From positions 1-6,032 of the forward strand of contig JAFWXG010000258.1 in assembly GCA_017523005.1 (NCBI GenBank): DNA of 6,032 nt. Direction: 5' to 3'. The notes beneath the pieces were generated by a model. The model was not told the DNA's origin. It saw only the letters and a program-made list of their open reading frames with translations, and did no database searches. How positions within the stretch are numbered: position 1 is the stretch's first letter; the number at the start of each line of letters is the position of its first letter. Both the position numbers and the translations under genes were made by a program. Below are positions 1 to 6,009 of this stretch, piece after piece. Source of the DNA: Clostridia bacterium. Its GTDB lineage: Bacteria; Bacillota; Clostridia; RGIG6154.

Positions 1-384
1 CTTGGTATGCAGATGTTGTTTGAGAAAAGCTTTGAATATGGGGAACACGACGGTTTAGGGCTTATAAAAGGCGAAATCATACCCATAAAAGATGTGGTGG
101 ACAAAAGCTTTAAGATACCGCATATTGGTTGGAATGAACTTCATTTTTCAAAAGAAACTCCCATTTTTAAATATCTGAAAAAGGGCGATTGCGTGTATTT
201 TGTTCATTCATATTTTGGGGCAAAATGTGAAGAAAGTGTAATTGCGACAACAGAATACGGTACAGAATTGACTGCTGCCGTGCAGAATAACAATGTGTTT
301 GGTTGTCAGTTTCATCCCGAGAAGAGCGGAGAGGTGGGACTTTCCATTTTAAAAGCATTTAATGAATACAAAACGGAGGAATAA
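1..384 (+). CDS. hisH: Imidazole glycerol phosphate synthase, glutaminase subunit HisH (5' partial)
   Basis: HisH is the glutamine amidotransferase subunit of imidazole glycerol phosphate synthase. It hydrolyses glutamine and passes ammonia to HisF. Only the C-terminal 127 residues lie in the window, against about 200 for the family. The reading frame is open from base 1: the first codons give L-G-M-Q, the tail of the class I amidotransferase nucleophile motif (C-L-G-M-Q), so the catalytic Cys codon should lie immediately upstream. The ATG at 7 is internal and is not the true start. The other two triad members are visible in the F-H-P-E-K-S motif: His at 313-315 and Glu at 319-321. The P-H-I-G-W-N segment (121-138) is also typical of HisH. 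The stop is followed by hisA after 2 bases, and hisF lies one gene further on, so the partner subunit is present. The truncation is a window-edge effect, not a broken gene. Confidence 0.97.
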   Translation, partial: LGMQMLFEKSFEYGEHDGLGLIKGEIIPIKDVVDKSFKIPHIGWNELHFSKETPIFKYLKKGDCVYFVHSYFGAKCEESVIATTEYGTELTAAVQNNNVFGCQFHPEKSGEVGLSILKAFNEYKTEE

Positions 385-386
385 AA

Positions 387-1112
387 ATGATTATATTGCC
401 TGCCATTGACTTGTTTGACGGCAAGTGTGTGCGTCTTTTTAAAGGCGATTACAATCAAATGACTGTATATAACGACCACCCTGAAAAAGTCGCAAAAGAC
501 TTTTTAAATAAAGGCGCAAAAGACATTCATATTGTAGATTTAGAGGGTGCAAAAAACGGAGAGACCCCTAATATAGAAACTGTAAAGAAAATTGTTTCTA
601 AAAGCGGTCTTAATGCAGAAATAGGCGGTGGAATTCGTTCTTTGTCAGTTGTAGAAACTTATTTAGATGCAGGAGTTTCACGAGTGATATTAGGAACAGC
701 TGCAGTTGAAAATCAGGATTTTTTAACAGAAGCGGTTAAAAATTTCGGGGATAAAATAGTAGTCGGAATTGATATTAAAGACGGGTTCGTTGCTGTAAAA
801 GGCTGGACAGAAAACTCAAAATATTCATATATGGAATTTTGTAAAAAAATTGAAGATTTGGGCGTTAAAACTGTAATATGTACCGACATTTCAAAAGATG
901 GTGCTATGCAGGGTACAAATATAGAACTGTATAAAAACTTGACAGAAAAATTTAATTTCAACCTTATAGCATCAGGTGGTGTGTCTTCGCTTTCAGATGT
1001 TAAAGCTTTAGCAGAACTTAATGTTTATGGTGCAATTATTGGTAAAGCTTATTATACCGGCGACATAAAAATTGAAGATGCAGTAAGTGTGGCAAAAGAG
1101 GTGGGAAAATGA
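387..1112 (+). CDS. hisA: ProFAR isomerase HisA (phosphoribosylformimino-5-aminoimidazole carboxamide ribotide isomerase)
   Basis: This cytosolic (beta/alpha)8-barrel enzyme carries out the Amadori rearrangement of ProFAR to PRFAR, the substrate of HisF-HisH. The 241-residue length is normal for the family. Asp8 in the N-terminal I-L-P-A-I-D-L strand and Asp129 in G-I-D-I-K-D-G match the two catalytic acids of the family. Phosphate-binding loops are visible as G-G-G-I-R (residues 80-84) and A-S-G-G-V (195-199), with I-G-K-A near residue 218. The K-G-W-T-E segment around Trp140 favours HisA over its paralogue HisF. The start is set by a GGAGGA ribosome binding site at 375-380, inside the end of hisH and 6 bases before the ATG. 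The stop overlaps the hisF start as ATGA, so translation of the two is probably coupled. Nothing unusual was seen. Confidence 0.98.
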   Translation: MIILPAIDLFDGKCVRLFKGDYNQMTVYNDHPEKVAKDFLNKGAKDIHIVDLEGAKNGETPNIETVKKIVSKSGLNAEIGGGIRSLSVVETYLDAGVSRVILGTAAVENQDFLTEAVKNFGDKIVVGIDIKDGFVAVKGWTENSKYSYMEFCKKIEDLGVKTVICTDISKDGAMQGTNIELYKNLTEKFNFNLIASGGVSSLSDVKALAELNVYGAIIGKAYYTGDIKIEDAVSVAKEVGK

Positions 1113-1867
1113 TTACAAAACGAATTATTCCGTGCCTTGATGTAAAAGACGGACGAGTTGTTAAAGGAGTAAATTTTTCGGGACTTAACGATGTTTCATC
1201 TCCTGTAGAACTCGGCAAATACTACAGTGATTGCGGTGCTGACGAACTTGTTTTTTATGATATTACCGCGTCCTACGAAGAAAGAAATTTATTTACCGAC
1301 ATATTAAAGGAAGTTGCTGCTAACATCTTCATTCCGCTTACTGTAGGTGGAGGAATAAATACTATAGCTGATTTTGACAGAGTGTTAAAATGCGGTGCGG
1401 ATAAGGTGAGTGTAAATTCAGGCGCAATAAAAAACCCGAACCTAATAGAAGAAGCTGCAAAAAAATACGGCAACCAATGCGTTGTTATAAGTGCTGACAT
1501 TAAAAAGGTGGACGGAGTATACCGCGTTTTTGCAAAGGGTGGAAGAGAAAATACCGGAATGGAAGCAATATCCTGGATAAAAAGGTGCGTTGATATGGGC
1601 GCAGGAGAGGTTGTTGTGAACTCCATTGACACAGACGGTGTAAAGCGTGGGTTTGATATTCCGATGCTCAAAGAAGTGTTAGATGCAGTAAATGTACCTG
1701 TAATTGCGTCGGGCGGTGCAGGCTCAATAGGAGACTTTATCGACTTGTTCAAAACTCTTCCTGAAATTGACGCAGGACTTGCGGCATCAATCTTTCATTT
1801 CGGAGAAGTAGAAATTAAAGACTTAAAACAAAAATTGCGTGAAAACGATATTATTGTAAGATTATAG
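1109..1867 (+). CDS. hisF: Imidazole glycerol phosphate synthase, cyclase subunit HisF
   Basis: HisF uses ammonia delivered by HisH to convert PRFAR into imidazole glycerol phosphate and AICAR, the latter feeding purine synthesis. The 252 residues are full length. Catalytic Asp11 (P-C-L-D-V) and Asp130 (I-S-A-D-I) fall at exactly the numbering of the well-studied Thermotoga maritima enzyme. The residues forming the ammonia gate at the base of the barrel are also present: Arg5, Glu46, Lys99 and Glu167. Phosphate-binding loops are seen at V-G-G-G-I (79-83) and A-S-G-G-A-G (200-205). The ATG overlaps the hisA stop (ATGA), with AGAGGTG at 1097-1103 as the likely ribosome binding site. The M-I-T-K-R-I-I-P-C-L-D N-terminus is canonical, so the start is secure. 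hisIE follows after 9 bases. Confidence 0.98.
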   Translation: MITKRIIPCLDVKDGRVVKGVNFSGLNDVSSPVELGKYYSDCGADELVFYDITASYEERNLFTDILKEVAANIFIPLTVGGGINTIADFDRVLKCGADKVSVNSGAIKNPNLIEEAAKKYGNQCVVISADIKKVDGVYRVFAKGGRENTGMEAISWIKRCVDMGAGEVVVNSIDTDGVKRGFDIPMLKEVLDAVNVPVIASGGAGSIGDFIDLFKTLPEIDAGLAASIFHFGEVEIKDLKQKLRENDIIVRL

Positions 1868-1876
1868 GAGAAAGCT

Positions 1877-2527
1877 ATGTTAAACATTAACGAACTTAAA
1901 TTTGATGAAAAAGGTTTAATACCTGCAATAGTGGTAGATGCAGATACTATGAAAGTGTTAACTTTGGCATACATGAACAAAGAAAGCCTTGAAATTTCAA
2001 TAGAAAAAGGCTTGACATGTTTTTACAGCCGTTCAAGACAGGAGCTTTGGTTAAAAGGCGAAACATCAGGAAATTATCAGCACATTGTAAGCATTACCGC
2101 AGACTGCGATAAAGATGCTCTTACAGTTTTGGTAAAAAAAGACGGTCCTGCCTGCCATACAGGAGAAGATTCCTGTTTTTTCAATAGTGTTTATGAAAGT
2201 GACGATATTTCTGCCTTTTCACTTGACAGCCTTATGGAAATGTTAAGGGGAAGAAAAACAGAGAAAAAAGAAGGCTCATACACTACATATCTTTTTGAAA
2301 AAGGTATTGATAAAATCTTAAAAAAAGTAGGCGAGGAGTCTACGGAGGTTATTATTGCGGGTAAAGCCGACGATAAAAAAGAAACAATTTATGAAATTGC
2401 CGATCTTACATATCACATCATGGTTTTGATGGTGGAAATGGGAATTTCAGTTGACGATATCAAAAAAGAACTTGCGTCCCGTCATGTAATTGACAAAAAG
2501 GTAAAGCAGGAGAAAATGACAAAATGA
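1877..2527 (+). CDS. hisIE: Bifunctional phosphoribosyl-AMP cyclohydrolase / phosphoribosyl-ATP pyrophosphohydrolase HisIE
   Basis: This fused enzyme catalyses two early histidine steps: pyrophosphate removal from phosphoribosyl-ATP (HisE domain) and hydrolytic opening of the adenine ring of PR-AMP (HisI domain). The HisI domain covers about residues 1-108. It shows the S-R-S-R-Q-E-L-W-K/L-K-G-like stretch (51-61), the metal-site D-C-D (76-78), and Cys93 and Cys100 of the C-H-T-G-E-x-S-C motif, which with Cys77 form the usual zinc site. The HisE domain covers about residues 115-205, with G-E-E-S-T-E-V (152-158) and E-I-A-D-L-T-Y-H (173-180) supplying the acidic Mg-pyrophosphate site. The 216-residue length is typical of fused HisIE. 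AGGAG at 1866-1870 precedes the ATG by 6 bases. The stop overlaps the next start as ATGA. Both domains look intact. Confidence 0.97.
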   Translation: MLNINELKFDEKGLIPAIVVDADTMKVLTLAYMNKESLEISIEKGLTCFYSRSRQELWLKGETSGNYQHIVSITADCDKDALTVLVKKDGPACHTGEDSCFFNSVYESDDISAFSLDSLMEMLRGRKTEKKEGSYTTYLFEKGIDKILKKVGEESTEVIIAGKADDKKETIYEIADLTYHIMVLMVEMGISVDDIKKELASRHVIDKKVKQEKMTK

Positions 2528-3309
2528 ATGTAAAATCAAATTTTCACACTCATACAACATACTGTGACGGAAAGAACACCCCTGAAGAAATGATTAAATC
2601 TGCTATAGAAAAAGGGTTTACTCATTTGGGATTTTCAGGGCATGCTTACACTTCGTTTGATTTGTCATGGTGCATGAGTAAAGAAAAGACCAAAGAATAT
2701 AAAAACGAAATTTTAAGACTTAAAGATAAGTACAAGAATGAGATTTCTATATATTTAGGACTTGAAATGGACTACTATTCCGAGGAGAATTTAGCTGATT
2801 ATGACTACATAATCGGCTCTGTTCATTATGTTGAAAAAAATGGTGTATACTATCCTGTTGATGAGTCTGAAGAGATACTTTTGAATGCTGTAAACGACGC
2901 TTGGAACGGTGATATATATGCTTTCATAGACGATTACTACAGTCTGGTTAAAAATTTACCGAAAAGATTTGATTTCGATATTGTAGGGCATATCGATTTG
3001 GTCACAAAATTTAACGAAAGCGGAAATTTATTTGATGAAAATTGTGACAAGTATAAAAATTCGGCATATTGTGCGATAGATGAATTGCTGTCTTACCATA
3101 AGTCGTTTGAAGTCAACACAGGTGCAATAATAAGGGGATATCGAACAAAACCTTATCCGTCTGATATGCTATTAACAAGAATAAAAGAAGGCAACGGCAG
3201 AGTTATAATAAGTGCTGATGCACATTCGGTTGACGGACTTGATTTTGCATTTGATAAGGCACAGGAAATTATAGATTCATTAAAAATAAAACAGATTAAA
3301 GTTTTATAG
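2524..3309 (+). CDS. hisJ: PHP-domain phosphatase, probable histidinol-phosphatase (HisJ/HisK type)
   Basis: This is probably the enzyme that removes phosphate from L-histidinol phosphate, the penultimate stage of histidine synthesis. Many Firmicutes use a PHP-family enzyme here (Bacillus HisJ, Lactococcus HisK) instead of the HisB phosphatase. The 261 residues carry the PHP metal-binding set in order: His8 and His10 (F-H-T-H-T), Asp15 (Y-C-D-G), His40 (F-S-G-H), Glu81 (G-L-E-M-D), His101 (G-S-V-H-Y), His156 (V-G-H-I-D) and Asp232/His234 (S-A-D-A-H). The second motif reads S-G-H instead of the more usual T/S-D-H. The ATG overlaps the hisIE stop by 4 bases, and an AGGAGA at 2508-2513 serves it. 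The phosphatase fold is secure. The histidinol phosphate substrate is inferred from family and operon position, since PHP proteins also include nucleases and other phosphatases. Confidence 0.85.
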   Translation: MNVKSNFHTHTTYCDGKNTPEEMIKSAIEKGFTHLGFSGHAYTSFDLSWCMSKEKTKEYKNEILRLKDKYKNEISIYLGLEMDYYSEENLADYDYIIGSVHYVEKNGVYYPVDESEEILLNAVNDAWNGDIYAFIDDYYSLVKNLPKRFDFDIVGHIDLVTKFNESGNLFDENCDKYKNSAYCAIDELLSYHKSFEVNTGAIIRGYRTKPYPSDMLLTRIKEGNGRVIISADAHSVDGLDFAFDKAQEIIDSLKIKQIKVL

Positions 3310-3314
3310 GGAGG
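3308..3314 (+). promoter_or_regulatory. Ribosome binding site of the DUF4432 gene
   Basis: AGGGAGG lies across the stop codon of the upstream phosphatase gene and 6 bases before the ATG at 3321. It fixes the start of the DUF4432 gene. Because the 11-base gap is filled by this site, there is no room for a terminator or promoter between the histidine genes and the following cluster. Confidence 0.8.
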
Positions 3315-3320
3315 TTTATT

Positions 3321-4283
3321 ATGAAAGAATATGTAGGACATGAATCACAGCTTTACGGAGTAGAAGAACATAAGTTGTGCGGAGGCAAAGGAGACGGAAT
3401 AAGACTGTTTGAAGTAAACAACGGAAGAGGTCTTATGTTTACAATCTCCGCTGACAGATGCGGAGACATTTCAAGACTTTATTTTAATGGCAAAAATATG
3501 GGTTATTTTGCACCATGCGGTTATGTTTCGCCAAAATACTATGACGATAAGGGTGCAGGTTTTTTAAAATCATTTACTGCAGGCTTTTTGACAACCTGCG
3601 GACTTACCGCAGTAGGAGATCCGTGCACAGATAACGGGGAAGATTTGCCGTTACACGGAACAATAGGCAACACCCCTGCTGAAAATGTTAATTGCTTTAC
3701 AGATGATAAAGGAATTCATGTAAAGCTTTATATCCGTGACGCATCGCTTTTTGGGCATCAGCTTATTTTGGAAAGAGAATATGTTTGTCCTCTTGACAGC
3801 GACGAAATTATAATAAATGATAAAGTGAAAAACATAAGCGACAGGGAAACGCCGTACATGATTTTATATCATTTCAATATGGGTTATCCGCTTCTTTCTG
3901 AAAAATCAGTTTTGACCATAAAGAACAACGGTGTAACTCCAAGAAATGCAGATGCCGAAAAAGGCATCAAAGATGCTTTGATTGTTGAAAAACCAACATC
4001 AGGTTTTGTAGAACAATGCTTTTATTATGATATGGTAGAGGGAAAGGCTGAAATATATAATCCTGATATAAAAACATCTTTGTCAATAAATTATAACAAA
4101 AACGAATTACCATTCTTTACAGAATGGAAAATGATGGGGAAAGGTGAATATGTTTTGGGATTAGAACCCGGAAACTGCACTCCTGACGGACGAGATGTTA
4201 TGCGTAAAAACAATACGCTTGCGTTTTTAAAACCGGGAGAAGAAGCATCACAGCAGATTGTAATAAGACTTAAAAACGAATAA
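3321..4283 (+). CDS. DUF4432 family protein, aldose-1-epimerase-like
   Basis: This 320-residue cytosolic protein (no signal peptide) belongs to the DUF4432 group, with a galactose mutarotase-like beta-sandwich fold. The recognisable landmarks are A-D-R-C-G-D-I (44-50), F-L-T-T-C-G-L (89-95), L-P-L-H-G-T-I followed by T-P-A-E-N (109-122), Y-H-F-N-M-G-Y-P (183-190) and G-L-E-P-G-N-C (280-286). By analogy with mutarotases, His112, His184 and Glu282 are candidates for the active site; this is inference from motif position, not a demonstrated mechanism. Substrates of most DUF4432 proteins are unknown. The gene starts 11 bases after the phosphatase gene with a strong GGGAGG site, and is followed 19 bases later by an amidohydrolase gene, so it is probably co-transcribed with both. 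A role on a sugar or sugar acid is likely, but the compound cannot be named. Confidence 0.85.
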   Translation: MKEYVGHESQLYGVEEHKLCGGKGDGIRLFEVNNGRGLMFTISADRCGDISRLYFNGKNMGYFAPCGYVSPKYYDDKGAGFLKSFTAGFLTTCGLTAVGDPCTDNGEDLPLHGTIGNTPAENVNCFTDDKGIHVKLYIRDASLFGHQLILEREYVCPLDSDEIIINDKVKNISDRETPYMILYHFNMGYPLLSEKSVLTIKNNGVTPRNADAEKGIKDALIVEKPTSGFVEQCFYYDMVEGKAEIYNPDIKTSLSINYNKNELPFFTEWKMMGKGEYVLGLEPGNCTPDGRDVMRKNNTLAFLKPGEEASQQIVIRLKNE

Positions 4284-4302
4284 GATAAGAGGCGATATTT
4301 CT

Positions 4303-5094
4303 ATGGTAATAGATTTTCATACACATTGTTTCCCTGATAAAATAGCAGATAAGGCATTGCAAAAGCTTTCTCATGTATCGGGCGGAATGGAATATTATAC
4401 AACAGGCACAGTCGACGGCATAATTTCATCTATGAAAAGAGAAAATGTAGACATGTCTGTTGTTCTAAATATCGCAACAAATGAACACCAACAGGGAAGT
4501 GTAAATGATTTTGCTGCTGAAATAAACAAAATAGAAGGTGTTGTGTCGTTCGGTTCTATATATCCAAAGGCAGAAAATGCATTGTATGAGTTAGAGAGAA
4601 TAAAATCGCTTGGCTTGAAAGGTATTAAATTGCATCCTGAATATCAGGAATTCTTTGTTGATGACCATTTTATGAAACCTATTTACAAAAAAATTGCTGA
4701 GCTTGGTCTTGTTGTTGTGTTTCACGCGGGTATAGACTACGGATATTCAGCTCCATACCACTGTATGCCTCAGAATCTTTTAAATGCACTTAAATGGATT
4801 GAATTCCCTGTTGTTGCTGCTCATTGGGGCGGTGCAGGATGCGGAGAACAGGTTATAGAACTGCTGTGCGGAAAAGATTTGTATTTTGATACATCTTTCG
4901 GTTATGCTCAAATGCCAAAAGTAATAGCGGAAAAAATAATCGAAAAACACGGTGTCGATAAAATGCTGTTTGGCACAGACTCGCCTTGGCACACTGCAAC
5001 AATGGAAAAAAGATTGCTGAATTCGTTGACACTTACTGATAGTGAATATGATCAGATTTACTTTAAAAATGCGATGAAATTACTCAATTTGTAA
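4303..5094 (+). CDS. Amidohydrolase-2 family metal-dependent hydrolase or decarboxylase
   Basis: This is a TIM-barrel metalloenzyme of the amidohydrolase-related family that includes ACMSD and resorcylate decarboxylases. The 263 residues show the metal-site residues in order: H-x-H at His6/His8 in the first strand (I-D-F-H-T-H), His141 (F-H-A-G), His174 (A-A-H-W-G-G) and Asp226 (F-G-T-D-S-P-W-H). The G-I-K-L-H-P segment (107-112) is also characteristic. No carboxylated-Lys binuclear site is evident, so the pattern fits the single-metal subgroup, whose members either hydrolyse C-N or C-O bonds or decarboxylate. The substrate is unknown. AAGAGG at 4287-4292 lies 10 bases before the ATG, a weaker site than its neighbours have, but the start places H-x-H at the expected N-terminal position. 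The gene sits between a mutarotase-like gene and a creatininase-like gene, suggesting a shared pathway. Confidence 0.9.
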   Translation: MVIDFHTHCFPDKIADKALQKLSHVSGGMEYYTTGTVDGIISSMKRENVDMSVVLNIATNEHQQGSVNDFAAEINKIEGVVSFGSIYPKAENALYELERIKSLGLKGIKLHPEYQEFFVDDHFMKPIYKKIAELGLVVVFHAGIDYGYSAPYHCMPQNLLNALKWIEFPVVAAHWGGAGCGEQVIELLCGKDLYFDTSFGYAQMPKVIAEKIIEKHGVDKMLFGTDSPWHTATMEKRLLNSLTLTDSEYDQIYFKNAMKLLNL

Positions 5095-5107
5095 GAGGTG
5101 TGGAGGT
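5095..5107 (+). promoter_or_regulatory. Double purine-rich ribosome binding site of the creatininase gene
   Basis: The 21-base gap before the ATG at 5116 contains two Shine-Dalgarno-like cores, GAGG at about 5095-5098 and GGAGG at 5102-5106. The second lies 9 bases before the ATG and is the likely functional one. The site supports the ATG at 5116 as the start. Confidence 0.7.
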
Positions 5108-5115
5108 AATTTTAA

Positions 5116-5976
5116 ATGTTGTGGGAAAATTTGCGCGAAGAAGAATTTAAAGATGCAATTAAGCAGTCAAAGGGTGTGTGCATAGTGCCTGTGGGTTGTC
5201 TTGAAAAGCATGGACAGCATCTTCCTGTAGGTACTGATGTAATCCATATTACAGAAATTGCAAAAAGAGCTTCAGAAATAGAGCCTGTATGTGTTTTTCC
5301 GACAATGTATTTCGGAGAGAAAACAGGTTCGGGCGAGTTTTTGGGAACAGTAATATTCAGCCCCGAGTTAAGACTCCAAATTTTAAAAGAAACCTGCAGT
5401 GAAATATTTAGAAACGGCTTTGACAAGATATTACTTTACAATGGACATGGCGGTAATCAGTCAATGATTTCTTATTTTTCAAGAGGCACTCTTTATCAAG
5501 ATAACGGATATTCTGTTTTTGACTATTCATTAGGTTCAGATTTTGCGACTCCCAAAAAAATCTTAAATGAAGGATATAAATATCTGACAACAGAAGACAG
5601 AAAAATTTTGCAAAAGTATGTAGAAGAGAAGAAAAAATTCGGCCACGCAGATTTTGTTGAAACGGGTTGGGTTTACGGTGTAAGACCTGAAACTGTAAGG
5701 CTTGACAAAGCAAATCAGGAAAGCAACCTTTCAACACATAGATTTGATGAATTTTTAAGCCTTAAAATAAATACTCCGTTTGCCTGGATGGCAAACTATC
5801 CTAACTCATACGAGGGGGATATGCATGAGGGTATGAATGAAAGAATTGCAAGAGCTATGGTTGATTATTCTGTAAAAAAACTTGCAGAGGTTTTAAAGTT
5901 TTTGAAAGAAGAAAAAATATCTTCTGAGTATAAAAAAGAATGGCTTGAAAAGCAACATCAGAATACTATAAAATAA
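5116..5976 (+). CDS. Creatininase family metalloenzyme
   Basis: The creatininase family comprises metal-dependent hydrolases that open cyclic amides or, in some members, cyclic ketones. It includes creatinine amidohydrolase, the mycofactocin peptidase MftE, FAPy deformylase and, as I recall, the inositol-pathway hydrolase IolN. The 286 residues carry the hallmark block P-V-G-C-L-E-K-H-G-Q-H-L-P-V-G-T-D (25-41), giving probable metal ligands Glu30, His32 and Asp41. N-G-H-G-G-N (109-114) gives His111, and H-A-D-F-V-E-T (177-183) gives Glu182. It is longer than the usual roughly 250-260 residues, with a spacer at about 140-175 and a charged C-terminal tail rich in Lys and Glu. The F-G-E-K-T-G-S-G-E-F-L-G-T segment (66-78) departs from the more common His-containing F-P-G-T loop, hinting at a distinct subgroup. 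True creatininase activity should not be assumed. It is the last gene before an intergenic region. Confidence 0.9.
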   Translation: MLWENLREEEFKDAIKQSKGVCIVPVGCLEKHGQHLPVGTDVIHITEIAKRASEIEPVCVFPTMYFGEKTGSGEFLGTVIFSPELRLQILKETCSEIFRNGFDKILLYNGHGGNQSMISYFSRGTLYQDNGYSVFDYSLGSDFATPKKILNEGYKYLTTEDRKILQKYVEEKKKFGHADFVETGWVYGVRPETVRLDKANQESNLSTHRFDEFLSLKINTPFAWMANYPNSYEGDMHEGMNERIARAMVDYSVKKLAEVLKFLKEEKISSEYKKEWLEKQHQNTIK

Positions 5977-6009
5977 AATGTTTTTATTTTTAAAAAAACT
6001 GTAAATTCC
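5977..6009. other. A/T-rich intergenic tail after the creatininase gene
   Basis: This segment is almost entirely A and T. AAATAAAA at 5971-5978 (overlapping the stop codon) can pair with TTTTATTT at 5982-5989 around a 3-base loop, but the stem has no G-C pairs. It would be a weak terminator at best. No RNA gene or small reading frame was recognised. Confidence 0.5.

Noticed and set aside
1..6. hisH starting at the ATG at position 7 as a shortened gene lacking its nucleophile
   Set aside because: The frame is open to base 1 and already encodes L-G of the nucleophile motif, so the gene simply continues upstream of the window.
1273..1752. 159-codon open frame on the minus strand inside hisF
   Set aside because: Its protein has no recognisable motif, and hisF on the opposite strand has every catalytic residue intact. 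The open frame is a by-product of the codon use of hisF.
387..1867. hisA and hisF as a recent tandem duplication
   Set aside because: They are ancient paralogous half-barrel-repeat enzymes found adjacent in many his operons. Each has its own diagnostic residues, and there is no DNA-level repeat.
3230..3258. TTGACG near the end of the phosphatase gene as an internal promoter for the DUF4432 gene
   Set aside because: No TATAAT-like hexamer lies at 16-18 bases. A nearby TTGATA (3251-3256) and TATAGA (3270-3275) pair have a spacer of only 13 bases.
5112..5737. Two minus-strand open frames of just over 100 codons across the creatininase gene
   Set aside because: They lie antisense to a well-supported gene, have no ribosome binding site of note and show no recognisable domain.
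5971..5991. Hairpin AAATAAAA / TTTTATTT followed by T residues, as a rho-independent terminator
   Set aside because: The stem has only A-T pairs and would be very unstable; T tracts are expected by chance in this A/T-rich stretch. Termination may still occur nearby, but the hairpin does not support it.
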